Origin: Cardinalis cardinalis
Taxonomy: Eukaryota; Chordata; Aves; Passeriformes; Cardinalidae
Assembly (NCBI GenBank): GCA_014549065.1
Contig: JACDOX010000083.1
Span: 558,001 to 622,000, forward strand
Reading direction: 5' to 3'
Length of the DNA stretch: 64,000 bases
Below, piece after piece: positions 1-12,500 of this stretch (position 1 is its first letter; each line of letters opens with the position of its first letter). A model generated the notes under the pieces. It saw only the letters and a list, made by a program, of their open reading frames with translations, searched no databases and was not told the DNA's origin. Made by a program: the position numbers and the translations under genes.

Positions 1-3000
1 ATCACTAAAATCACTGCTAAGTCTTTTAAAACTTGGTTTTTTTCTGGGGTTTTTCTTAAGAATTTTGTGGGTTTGGAGTTTTTTTCTGTTTATTTGGTTT
101 TTTAAAATAAATATTTTTGGAAAAGCACAACAGAGGACAGAAGTCTGCTTCCCAGATGAATTTTTACAGAAAAAAAAGAAAAATCCAAGCCCGGTAATAA
201 TTGACATTCACACTTTGAATAACACTGCTTAAGAAAATGAGGCAGGAAGACAAACTAATACTTTGTTCCACAGTAAAGGAAGAAACAGAAAGTACAATTG
301 ACTGTACACCTAGAAAGCAGAATATATCTTACATATCTTGTATATCTTATATGTGGCTGTACAACAACATTCATGTGGTGCATGACTTTTTTCTTTTTGC
401 AAGATCACTAACTTAGATCATCATATTTTTAGCAAAAAATGAAAGATCCTTAACTGCTTCACAGCAGCTAAATAAACTAAAATGTTTCTTTACCTAACAT
501 AGTTATCAGAAAATCACTGTGAGAAAAAATGTAGAAGTTAAAACATACACCTGAACATGTCTAATGCACAGATGCTATTACAGGGCAAGCTTTATCTCCC
601 ATTCCACACCAAACATGCAATGGCTCCATTTTCTTGGTTCTCTGCAGTAAGTGCAGAGTACTTGTCACCTTCAAATCAGTTTTTTATCATAACAAGACAT
701 AGGATAAAGGTAACACATTAAACCTTTGTACTTTGTGATCTCCAGCTTCTCACTCATAGTCTCTCACAGTATTAAAATAAGAAATAACCAGGCAATACAT
801 ATTTACTGTCCCCAAATACCTTTGGTTAAATGTTTGACAGACTAGTACTAAGTACATATTTGAAAACTTCAAAAAGTCATGTGTCTAAGCTAAAATAAGA
901 GTCTTTTTTCATATCCAACTATCCTCAGAACTTTAAAAAAAATTACTAAACTTCCAAAATTACTTAAGGACTATTTCCATAATTAAATTGGAACATACGA
1001 AAACTACTGTTTATTATGATTTAACAAAAAAGACACCTTCTCATAGTATTGATGAGAGACAAACTACAGTCATAGAATACTTTAAAAAAGCAAAGAAATC
1101 ACATGAGTTGGGACTATATTGATGTGGCTACCAGGCTGCCAATGTATTCAACTAGTTCATGGAGGACAACAATATTCAACATAGGTTTCAGTTGTAAAGA
1201 CTCTGACCATCAGACTTCGTACATTTTAAACAATGTGTACTCTCAGAACCAGCCCAGTACCGGCATTTCCAAATCGCAACATTAGTGTTAATATACTACC
1301 TACTGGTTCAAGATATTTATAGAAAAAGTAGGTGTACCTGAACTACTCCTAAACTAAGTAAAATTCTGGAAGAACACTTATTTTGCTCCTCCATAAAGTT
1401 AAAGAGCCTCAAACAAAACAGAACCCAAACAACTACAATGGCAGCAGCTCTCAGGCCACATCCATTGTGCATAAGGAGTTTACATGAATTCTTCATATCA
1501 CTGTCTACATCAGTGAGAAGAAAATACTAACAGAGCAGTCTCCAATAAAAGTTTCAGTTCAGTTTTATTTCAGTTTAATATATTTTAAATAAAATAAAAA
1601 CTATAAATTTATTCCAGAAACATTTGTCAGCTGTCAGCTTATGAGAAGGAGCACAACATCAATCAGACTGTTTCAGCAGTCCAATTTAATAAGTTTACAA
1701 GTATTGTAAGAAAATTACTTTAAATGTTCAAGACTTTATCAGAGGAGTCACGTCTCACCAAAAGAAAAAAGAAAATGAAAGCAATGTGCACCTCTACATG
1801 TACACTAGAGAAGTATTATTAAACCCACACCATTTCCTAACCTCATGCATAGTTCACAAGTTACAGTACGATGCTGTATCTGCAAGCAAACAGAAGAAAG
1901 CCACCACCCATGAACCACTCAAATTAAACAATGGTTTTAATGATTCAGAGAAAACATTCAGAAGTCATGCATTAAATAGTGCACATGACACCCTGTGTAT
2001 ACAATGTCCTCCCTGACAGGGTAAGTTTACTTCTACTTGTTTCAACTTCTAAGTGTCTGCCTTTGATTAATTATTACTGATCACAGTTAGACTTGTTTCC
2101 TGCCTTTTTATATTTATAGTTTGGTCTCAATCCTAAGTACACATTATTTGCTACATTATTCTATCAATGTCAATAGAGTTTCACTTCAAGCAAAATGTAA
2201 ACCAGTTTCCTCTAGACGTTAGGTCCTTTGCAAGAAAAACCAAAAGACTCTTATCATCTCATTGTAAGACTGTTTGACATTGTACATGGAAGCTCTCTCA
2301 CACCCAGTTTTACTGATTTCAAAGTGTACTTCAATGCATCAGGTAATAGAATTTACAAAGAGGAAATACAACCTTGTGGCTGTTGAGCTAAAAATCATAA
2401 ACCATAAAAAACTTTGCCTCTGGAAATACATTTCAAAACAATCAGACTTCTGTAAATTGCATTTGTCTAAGACTGCTGTCAAGTCTGACTCCTTCTCTAG
2501 GTCCTAACACAATCCTGTCTCTCACAGTTCTTAGGCAAAATACACCTTTATAACTCCTCTTCCTCTCTCATTTTTCAAGTATTGAAAAATAAAGGAATTT
2601 ATATAAATATTGTAAGGTCAGAAAAGTGGTGGATCAAGAAAAGGGAAAAGACTGAAAGACTTTTTTAAAAGACTTTTACTTCTACTGCCATCTCTAGTAT
2701 TATTTGTCTGAACAAACAAGTTACTAGTTTCATCATTATTACTCTACACTGTTCTAAACACCCAGTTGCAGTTGTCACAGTGGCGGGATTAAGGAACAAT
2801 TGAAGATGCTGGCTGCTAAGAACATCCTCCAGTTTCTATTACACTTCCTGAAATTTGGGTTCATTTTCTTTTTTGAAATACCTCTCTAATAAAGAGCATC
2901 ATCATCATCAATTTGTTCAGTTGATATGCCTGCAGACATTTTCAGAAATCAGGCATATAGAATCACAAGGGTCCTTAGCACAGAAACCCTAAGCAAATGA

Positions 3001-5421
3001 AAGCCTCCAACACCACTTAAAAAACTTTAAAAGTTTAAAAATCAGAATTTCTTTACTTACATAATGCAAGTTAGCTAACTTTTGCATTACTTGGTATTAA
3101 AAGAACCTCTGCTTCAGGCAAGAAGTCTGGTATTCCTTCTTTTCTATACTAAGTGTTATGAATTGCAAAACCATTTCTACTTTAAAACAAACATTTTTCT
3201 GTCCAGTTTTTCTTCCATCTGAGAAATATATACTGGAGTGCTAACAGATTCCTAACTGAAGTGTAAAACATAGAAGTGATATTTTGTTTGAAAGTCTCAC
3301 TCCACCTAAACCGAAACAGATCTCAAATCTCAGTTCTGATCTTTTTCAGGAACATCAGTAAAAAAACTGGGGAAGAAAAGAACAGAATGACAGTAATTGA
3401 ATTATTTCATAGACACACAAGCTGAAGATACTAAATTTTACAGCTACATTTATGAAGAGGATCTTAGAGATCATTTATCCTAGGAATGAACCTTTATTTT
3501 TCCAACTAATATTTTTTCCAGCTAATTAATCTGATTAATTCTGGGAAATGTAACATCCAAAGGCATGACACATGGCCTAACTGTGTGCAAGTAAGTAATT
3601 GCAGCAGGAATTCACTCTAGCAACTTACAGACACTTTGATCCAACAAGCAGTGGACAAATGGAAAGGAATGAGGATGAAGGGCACAGAAATACCAAACAC
3701 AAGGATAATGGCAGACAAACAGTAAAGCATATCCCTATTTCCCTCTTCACCAAACGGCATTTGTTTAACTACTTTCCCTAAAAATAACACTGAAAGAAAT
3801 ACACAGACCGACAAAAACATTCATCAAGAATCACTTGGATGCTCTGACTATGACGTAACTCAATTTTATACATACACTAACGTAAGAGTACACATTTCAC
3901 CCTTTCAAGGGATGTATTCTTCCTGTACATATTGAGTTCACTCAGCATGTCAGGCTGGCTCAAAGGTAAAACATTATTTCATACTGGTTCTTTAATAAAG
4001 TAACAGAAAACAGCATAAATTAGCCTTCAGACTGTACATGCATCTCTTGCCTGAACTCTGATTTATCTGAACACAACGGAATTCAGAGAGAAAAAAAAAA
4101 CAAATTAAAAAAGATTGTTCTACCCATCTTTTGAACATAGCTGCAAAGCAGGAGGAGCAGCAAGGGGAGAATATGCATCGTTGCTCAGAGAGAAAAGACT
4201 GCCATGATGTGTTAGATGCGACACCCTAACTTGATCTGTCTACAACAAAATACAGAATAAATACTGTTTGCCAAATGCCATCAGCTTAGCCAACTACTTG
4301 TCTACTTTGTTTACAAAATCACCCCAAGCATTCAAGCTCCCAAGGTCATGGGAGACACCAAATACACAGATGCTAGCCAAGTTCCTTAACGGCACATGCT
4401 GAAGACTGATTTTTCATTACTTCCTTTGAGGAAACACTCCCTGTAGAAATTCTTCCTTCTATAGGAACTTAATAAAGTTTAAAAAAATCAGTCAAAATGT
4501 AACCTCACACAGTAGTGTCTCTTCTTACAGTGCCAGTCACACACATGGGAAAAGATTACGTCAAAAATCACCTACTGGAATGCAGGTTAGATGATCATGA
4601 TGAACACAAGTTAGAATGTATCATCTTAATGATACAACTCAAACTATAATCCTTAGGAGTGAACTATCTTGCCATGAAGCTGCTTTCATTATTCGGATTT
4701 CACTATCAGTCTCCCCCTGACTGAACGCTGTTTGTCAGTAAGCATATAAATTGTAGGTCAAAAACAAAGTATGTAGGCTTCAAGCCAAAGCAATAAAGCT
4801 TATAAATGAAAATAACTAAATGTATTATAGCATATATATAGATGCATGATTTTTACTACCTACTATTTATTTAATAACTAAGTAGGGAGAAAAATCAGAT
4901 ACTTTATTTTGCCGTAATTGTAACAGCACCCCACAACCAGGCTCCACTTTCTTTCTCATTATACCCCCAGTAGCTCTACAATGTCCTTACACATTTTTAA
5001 GTTGTATCTTTCACCATAAGCATTAAAGTGAATTCCAAAGTGATAATTTTTGACTTCTGAAGTTGTAATTTTCAGATAAAGCATGTTTATGTTTCTGGAT
5101 TTATACATATTTTCTATAAATTAATTCTGTGTTATTCAATTATCTTCCATAAAACTGCAGCAGAGAACTTAATTTCTCATTTTTATCAGCTTCATCTCTC
5201 CCATCTTTTAAACTAAAACGTCATCGTTAATTTTAAAAAAACGAATTCACTAGATGACTGACACTTTGTTTAATGTATTCAATACAGAAACACACAGTAA
5301 GCAATACAGATTCAAACAAGACTTTTTAAGATGTTTTCTCACATCTGTTTTCACCATCATCTATGAAGAATAAGATTTTATCATTATTTAAAGAGGAATT
5401 GAACTGCAATAGAAATCTCAC
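1..5421 (-). other. DENND4C: DENND4C intron after the first coding exon (partial)
   Basis: AT-rich sequence lying downstream of the DENND4C first coding exon on the minus strand, starting with a consensus GTGAG donor at 5421. I looked for the next coding exon, which continues the MABP domain, and could not find it, so it probably lies beyond the left edge. There are short homopolymer runs and a small CAT repeat near 2900, but no recognisable repeat family, RNA gene or conserved block. Confidence 0.6.
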
Positions 5422-5732
5422 CCGATGTCAGTAAGAGGTGGTTTGTCCCGGCCTCTCTTGTAGCACAGAAAAAGTTCAGGACTCTTTAGACTTCCATAGT
5501 TTAAGTTGGCTTGGAGGGCTGTAGGGGTGGCCTCAACGCAGGTATATCCCTCTGGGACAGTTTCGCCAGCTGATTTAATTATCACAGCAATGTCAGTAAT
5601 TGGAGCCTTGGGACCAGTTGACTTCGTTTCATGTCGGCTGATTTCTTGGTCCAGGAGAGTTGCCGTGTCTGTATCAGTGAGCCCTGCCACTACGAAATAG
5701 TCAGCTACTCGTGGACCTTTGTCTTCTATCAT
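5422..5732 (-). CDS. DENND4C: DENN domain-containing protein 4C, N-terminal coding exon (partial)
   Basis: Encodes the first 103 residues and part of the next codon of DENND4C, beginning MIEDKGPRVADYFVVAGL. I recognise this as the family N-terminus. DENND4 proteins are guanine nucleotide exchange factors; DENND4C activates Rab10 and is tied to exocytic traffic, including GLUT4 vesicles. Residues from about 35 onward form the start of the MABP domain, a membrane-associated beta-prism: the sequence shows DIAVIIKSAGE, a conserved NLNYGS, LCYKRGRD and a terminal PPLTDIG. The DENN domain itself and the rest of the protein (about 1,900 residues in mammals) lie outside the window to the left. The open frame runs to a TGA within the donor, which is intronic, so the exon ends at 5422. 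The gene faces away from PLIN2, as in mammals. Confidence 0.92.
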
Positions 5733-5749
5733 GGTTATGTCAACACTTC
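5422..5749 (-). other. DENND4C: DENND4C exon 2 (first coding exon with short 5' UTR)
   Basis: Exon bounded on the minus strand by an acceptor reading TTTTACCCAG just before 5749 and a donor reading CGG|GTGAGA at 5422/5421. The first 17 nt (5749-5733) are 5' UTR. The ATG at 5732 has an A at -3. The exon leaves the reading frame after two bases of a codon, as expected for an internal boundary inside the MABP domain. Confidence 0.88.
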
Positions 5750-6175
5750 CTGGGTAAAAGAAAGAGAGAAATCAAACACTCTGTTTTCAAACTCAAACCC
5801 TTCTCTCAACAACTATGAGGATTTAGAACTTTTGAAAAAAATTTTTGCAACTAGAAAAGTACAGAGTTATATACACAGTTCATGAAAATTCTATGGAAAC
5901 TGCAAAACAAATTTGACTTTTGCTGCACAAAAAAGATACTGAAAGATATTGCAGGTAATCAGATTTCAGCTCTAGCACCACAACAGTAACGTTTTAGCAC
6001 AAGAAGTTTAAGTGAGATTTAGGATAATTCAAAGCTCTTAACACAGCAGCTATACAGAAAATTCATTTGTGTTATTTATTAGACCAAGCTCTTCATGGCC
6101 TATCCTGGTCTGAAAGCATTCACATTTTTCTGACATTGCTCGTGAGCAATATGACCACAGAATCACGTTGCCTTC

Positions 6176-6191
6176 TTTTTTTTTTTTTTTT
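6176..6191. repeat. Poly-T run (16 nt)
   Basis: Uninterrupted T16 on the plus strand inside DENND4C intron 1, therefore poly-A in the transcript. No retroposed gene body or target-site duplication is recognisable next to it. Confidence 0.85.
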
Positions 6192-9100
6192 GACACAGAG
6201 AGAACAATTCCAAGTACAGGCTCACCACTTTATCTCCTGCATAATTCTTCCATTTTGTTTGATAACATAGACCTAATAGCACAGTCTTGAGACACTCAGC
6301 TGGCAACTGTAACATCTGGAAGTCATTTACAAAAATCACATATCCAAACCCACATTTCATCAGCTGATCAGAAAGTACACATCACTGCTCAGCTGCACAT
6401 TCCATATCTGGAAAGAGCTGTTCTCTCAACACCACTGATGTTCACTAAGCATATGAAGTTAAAGCAGTGAAACGTAAGTTTCTATTAGGAACATAAGTTT
6501 CTATTGGGAACCTAGCTGACAGCCTATGCTCAACTACCTCAAGTACAACTTCAAGTACCCAAATCCCATTACATCTTTGATTTTCATAAGATGAGTAAGA
6601 CATATTTAAACAGCAGCAGTCAAACAATGAGCCTGAATACTGTTATACCTCTTCAGAAAGCTAAGTATGACATTCTTCTAGATCTTCTTATTTCCATCAC
6701 CAGATTTTTGGGAATCCCATAGAAAAAGCTAATGGGTAATGGAAGTCTGGTTCCCATCTCTGAAAACAAGACAGCCACAGCTGCCAAGGTCCTACCTACC
6801 AAGGAGTGGTGGTTCATGGATATTACCACCAAAATAATCAGTGCACAAATATTGTGAAGTTTCTTATATTCAGAATGCCCAAGTTTGGTAACTGCAGAAA
6901 CTTTGGCCTCTGCTGAAAGAAAGGTGGTTTGGTGAAGGCAATATAATATTGTTTCCTGCAACCTGACTTATGCTCCTGTTCTTATCCTGCTCTTTCTTAC
7001 TAACATTATACTCAAAAGGTACTTTCGATCTTCACAGCACATTAGACTTCTAAGACTTTTGATAATAAGGGTACTAAATACTCCTCTGAGGCAAAAAATC
7101 AGTTATCCATCCTGCTTATTTACTAAGAAATTTTAGCATAAGATTATGCAACTCGTGCCCAGTGCTATATTGCAAGCATGAGACAAAATAGGGAGAGGAA
7201 GGGAAATAACTTCATGTAAATTTGTTGCACCTCTATATTATGACTACAGTTTTTATTTTCTTACACTGAAATAACAACTTTTCAAATCCCTTCAAACCTG
7301 AAAAGAGCTGTACCTGCACCCTTTAAAATATTTTTCAATACTACTTTTCACACTATCACTACAATGTTCTCTAAACACTTTGGCTAACAGCTTTGTAGGG
7401 CAATCCATACAGAGACAGAGAAGAGTTTGGCTCCCTTGCAAAGGAGAAGGCCAAGGGACAGTTATTTACATGACTGGATTTATGCCTAAAACATGTAGAT
7501 GCCATATGAACAGAACAATGAAAGATTTATCCAATTTGTCAGGTTGTCATTTCCTTGCTCTTCAAGTGCCTACATCTCCTGGAGAACAAGGAAATTATCA
7601 CAGAGCCACAGCTACCTGTGAAGCTCCTATCACCTTTATGTACAAAACTTGCCTCAGTTTACTTTTACTGTCATAAAAAGCATGAAATCAGCCACAAAGT
7701 GCCTTACAGCTAAGCAAGTCAGCAAGAAATGCAGGGGGAGTGGCCTCAACTTCATCTCTATGAACTGGTCTTCAGTTAAAGGTCCCTTCTCACACTGCCA
7801 CTGCTTGTTTCCACCTTCACTTCTGTCCAGAACTATAGTTTGTGCAACCACATAATGAACTGGAAAAAGAAATTGCTCTAACTGAATGCTAACCTGGCAG
7901 AGACTTAGTGTTCAACCAGAGCAGTTCTCTAGCAATTGCCTATGTCAGCACAAAAACTGTAGCAGCATGATCCTTTCTGCAGCAGCACTGACTTACACTG
8001 GATTAATCATAAAACTGTGAAGTCTAAAATGTTTCAGTTTGCCTCTCAGATGCTTGGAATTGTTTGCAGAGTCATAAAAATAAAGAAAGAAACAAAGAAA
8101 TAAACTATCCACTCTCTGCTCCTCTTAAAAGAAAGTCCTAAACTAGAATATCTTGCAATCTGTAAAATACCAAATTACTGGGAAAAGCTGATAAAAACAG
8201 CAGAACAGTTGGCATCCTATTGTTTGTTTGATTTTTTTACCCAAAACCTTTATTAAATGTTCCAGCCTTTTATTAACTGGGTCACGTTCACACAGCTCAG
8301 TATCATGTTCTCTCAATGCAACACTAAAATCATGGCCTACATTGACTTTTAGCACAGAGAGCAGGAAAAAAACCAAACAGTTACAATAACAGCATACATC
8401 AAAAACCTCATAAGAGTTTATATCTTTAATCACAGCTCAAGTTCCTGGAATTGCACTGTTATCCTCAAATATTCTTTAAAAGAAGAACTTAGTTTTCCTG
8501 GGGAAATGGAGGAAAATTTAAAAGCACCTGAAAAAGTAAATACTAAGATTTGGAAAGTTAGAATGCAAATTAAGATAATCCATTGCTAAATTTTCCTCAG
8601 TGGGGATCAATAAAACTGTAGAAATCAGTTGCTAAGGAGCATACGCTTGTATCTCCTTGTGTACATCACACTTTTCTCTTAGCCATGGCTATGTTTTACT
8701 TCATAGAAACTTTGTGTAATATGTGGCAGGCAAAAGTCAGAGTCACCAGACAATTCAGCTGAGATACTTGGCACAAAAGCTTTGTATGTCAGCACAACAT
8801 GTAGCGAGTTTTTCAAAATGTTCTGCGTCTCTCAAAACAGTTCCTTTTCCACAAGGACAAGTAAGGTTTCAAATAAGCACTACAACTCAGCTCTTCAGGA
8901 ATCTGTTGTCCAGTATCAAAAAGACTTAAAGAAACAGATCACTCCAAAGAGACCTGAAAGTAATAGCTCTTAATTAAGCCATAGTGATCTTCACTAATGC
9001 AACAGCTTTAGAAACATAAATAGACAAAGAATTAGCAGACAACCACCAATACAAATAGAAACAGCAGAATTCACCAAGTCCAAGAATACTCTGCCTTATG

Positions 9101-10165
9101 AACTGCAGGAAAAAAACCCCACAGGATTTGTGGGGAACAAAATGAATCCTCTGTTATTTTCCATTATTTTTGTGATGACTCACACAAGAACAAGTAAGAA
9201 CACTGGTCCTCTTAACAGACAGGGGAACAAACATTCTTCTAAGAGCCCATCTATTCTAAGCCTTATCAAAGCAACTTTTCCCAAGAAGAACATCAAAAGC
9301 TACTGTCCTCCATCCATTTTCTATGAGCACAGCTCTGTACATCACAAGACTAAGAGAAAATCTCAACATTTAGAAAATATTGGGATTTCTATTGTAACAC
9401 ACAATAGTGTGTTTCCTTGCAGGAAAAAAACTAAATACAAAAACAATTCTAAAATTAAAAACTGCTTATCTTCAGGTTGGACAATGACAATGCAGGATGT
9501 ATTGGAAAAAAAGTCTAGATACAAGTCCCATGAAATATCTTATTTTTAAAGTGTACAAAGATACCTAATTTTAAGCTAAATAAACTGAAAACAAAAATTG
9601 GGAATTCCATTTAAAGAACATGAGCAATAGTGCCCGAGGAATTGCAAACCCCAAGGTCCGTAGGTTATGAAAAAAATTATTTAAGTGAAGTTTGTTTTCC
9701 AATTCATTCATAGTCCACAATAGGAAAGTTTGCTGTGAGCAGTTTAGGAACAAAGTTATTTATTTATTTTTTAAATAAAGGAAGAGGAAAAAAAGAAAAA
9801 CTTATTCAGAATAAAATATGCACTTTTAACCCACTACCCCCCCTCCATATTCTTCTAAAAGGAATTCCCATGAGCAGTAATTAGTTTCAGCAATGGAAAG
9901 CAAAACCATTCAGCATACACCACACTTTAAGGCACTTAGTACATCTAGCCTAAGACAAGATTCGTTTAGCAAAAATATGCAGCACTGAAGAAAACAACAT
10001 ATTTTCATTACTAAATGCCAGAAACATGACAAAGTGTTCTCTCCCACAGTTCACTTAAGGTTAGTTGCTTTAAGAACATAATAGTCTTTCTCACAATCAA
10101 AATGCAATTTTATAATTCTTCATAAGGTTCTACCAAAAATAAAGTTAAGTTGCTATTTTCTTCAC

Positions 10166-10182
10166 AAAGGTCACTGACCTTT
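10166..10182. promoter_or_regulatory. Perfect IR-1 nuclear-receptor-type palindrome
   Basis: The 17 bp AAAGGTCACTGACCTTT is a perfect inverted repeat with one central base, containing two AGGTCA half-sites in IR-1 arrangement. IR-1 of this half-site is the canonical element of FXR/RXR-type heterodimers. It sits in DENND4C intron 1, about 15 kb from the DENND4C promoter and over 40 kb from PLIN2. The motif is seen directly; any binding or function is inference. Confidence 0.4.
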
Positions 10183-12186
10183 CTTAAGGAGAGGTTTCAT
10201 AGGGAAATTGCCTTGGTGAAAAAGATTCCATTTTTATAAAAATAATTTTTATAATTTTTGAAAAAAATTACTACATTAGAATTTGCTTCAGTTCTTTCCT
10301 ATACTCTAAAGCTTTGGTTAAATTCCAAAAAGGTATTTAGTGTCAAATTATCTTCTAAAATTAGGCTAGAAATGTCAGCATAAGTCTACAAAAAAATGGT
10401 ACTGTTAAATGTAGTTTTTGACAAGTGTCCTAAAGAAAAGGAAGCATAAGCTTTGCTAGACTGTAAAGAAGCAACCAAGGGAAAGGGCTTGTTACAAACC
10501 CAATCTGATAATTTGCACACAAATAATAACACCTTCAACTAACAAGAAGGTGGCATTCTTGGAAAACTATGTATATACTCACTCCAGAGTAAGAGTGAGA
10601 CCTGGATTCAGAAATAGCTGGTTTTAAGGCTTACGTGCAGGCAAATCCTTGAGTACTGCTTATTTCTTTCAGCTCTTGGAAAGTAGTGCTGCAAATGCTG
10701 TTATCTCAATGCACAAAGCCAACAAAATAAACTTACATCTAGAATGTGTGTGGATATCAAGGGGTATTTCTTCAGTTCATTTCTACCTGGACTGCTAACC
10801 TTATGTGCTCTCAAGAAAACCAGCACAGGGCTTAGGAGGCTAACTAGCATAGCTTTACTCAAAATCAAGTCAGTCTTTAAAATCTTGTATTTCCACTTCA
10901 GTAAGCACTCTACTACCTGAAAAGGTAGTAATGTCTGTAAGTGATTAAAGGGTAACACATGGCATTGCAATTTATTAAACTTGCATCTTCTTTCACATAC
11001 TGACATCACTCACAAACAACTATGTATGTGGAACCTACTACTTACAAAGTACTTGCTGTGTGGAAGCTTGTAACATGCATACACAGATGACAGAAGAACT
11101 TAGATGAGTTCTTTCCTTCGTAACTAGGAATATTTTTGTAACCTGACTGCACAGGAAATGGGTTTTATTCCAGACTGAAGAATAACTTCGGCACCTTTTA
11201 TTCACTGGGGTTGAAACATCCATTTTGTCAACAGCCTCCACAGTTAAAATTTTAAGCAAGGTAGATGTGAAAATTAACTCAGGACTTCTGTACAATTCTT
11301 TAACTTAGCAAGTGAATAATACTTGGCTATTGGCAGTAAAGAAGTTAAAAAATGCACATGCACTCTGCTCTGACATTTACTTTTAAAATGAACTGACCTA
11401 AATTCACTGAACACTGAGTTTACTACACTAATTTGAGAGAGAAAGACATTACTAGATAGATAGGAGACAGCGCATTACGAGGTCATCTGCAAGACTTGGA
11501 AAACTTATTGGCTACCATCTGAGTAAGAGAGAACCATTACTGTATTTCACAACCACTGCCCTAGGCAAAACTTTGTAGACAACACAATGACTACCACAGG
11601 CATCTCACTCTTCAATAGAGAAATACAGCTATGGGACCAAATCTTCTCTATTATTTCAAATGAATTAATCAGAAAAGAAAAAGAGTATACAGATTCTGAA
11701 AATACAGAAACTTCCCCTGGAGTGCTAAAGAAGGGAAAGTTTCTGTAATTCTTTAATTCTGTAATTCTCTAATTCTTTATTCACACAGACCACTGTTTAT
11801 CTGGTACTGAGATTAAATAGCACTATTTATGAAGGAATGGGAAGAACAATGTGTTTTCCCTTTGTATAAAAGAATCTTCATCTATGCCAGCTAAACCTTT
11901 ATTTTATAACAAAATAACCAGTGCAGAATTTATTTTAATTGGTGAATTTGGAAGTGTGCCTTAAAACACACAAAAAATATACTGCACATACACCTTGGAC
12001 AGGCACATTAAAAAACAAGAAATTCTTGAAATAAACAGCATCAGCTTTCTGTTCAAGCTGAAAGGGGAAAAAGTTTAAATACGATTTGAAATGGCCTTTA
12101 AATACATGTTTGAAGAAGTTAAATCACTATCATACCCAGCAAAGAGATACTGCAGCTGAGCTGCATTAAGCCTTAATGCACACATT

Positions 12187-12500
12187 TGAAATACCAGAAT
12201 CACAAAATTATTTGGCTTGGGAGAACAGTGACCTGATATATCATCTAGTTCCAACCTCCTTTGCCATGAGCAGGAGCACCTTCCATTACACCAGGCTGCT
12301 CACAGCCCCATCCAAAGTGCCCTTGAACACCTCCAGGGATGTGACATCCACAGTTCTGGATACCCTGATTCTCTGGGCAAGCTGCACGTCACCAGCCCCA
12401 TTGAGTCCTATGTACAATCTAAACTCCTCTTCTTTGAGTTTAAAATTGTTGCCCCTTATTCTGTGACCTATAGGCCTTCTTAAAAAAAATCTCCATGTAG
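12187..12500 (-). repeat. CR1 LINE 3' end fragment, antisense
   Basis: On the plus strand it reads as the reverse complement of a CR1 tail: an 'aatcacaaaat' start, then 'atcatctagttccaacctcc', 'aacacctccagggatgtgac' and a purine/pyrimidine stretch ending near 'ccccttattctgtgacc'. This is the standard order of the last 300 bp of avian CR1 read in reverse. It has diverged considerably, so it is an old insertion in DENND4C intron 1, in the same orientation as the gene. Confidence 0.85.

Noticed and set aside
1..5400. Next DENND4C coding exon
   Set aside because: No minus-strand segment matched the MABP-domain continuation that I expect, so it is probably outside the window.
6653..6961. 102-codon minus-strand frame that looks somewhat protein-like
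   Set aside because: I recognise no family, the hydrophobic part is short, and no splice context or neighbouring exon supports it.
9130..9549. 139-codon plus-strand frame
   Set aside because: Lys/Ser/Asn-rich AT-driven composition, antisense within an intron, no domain recognised.
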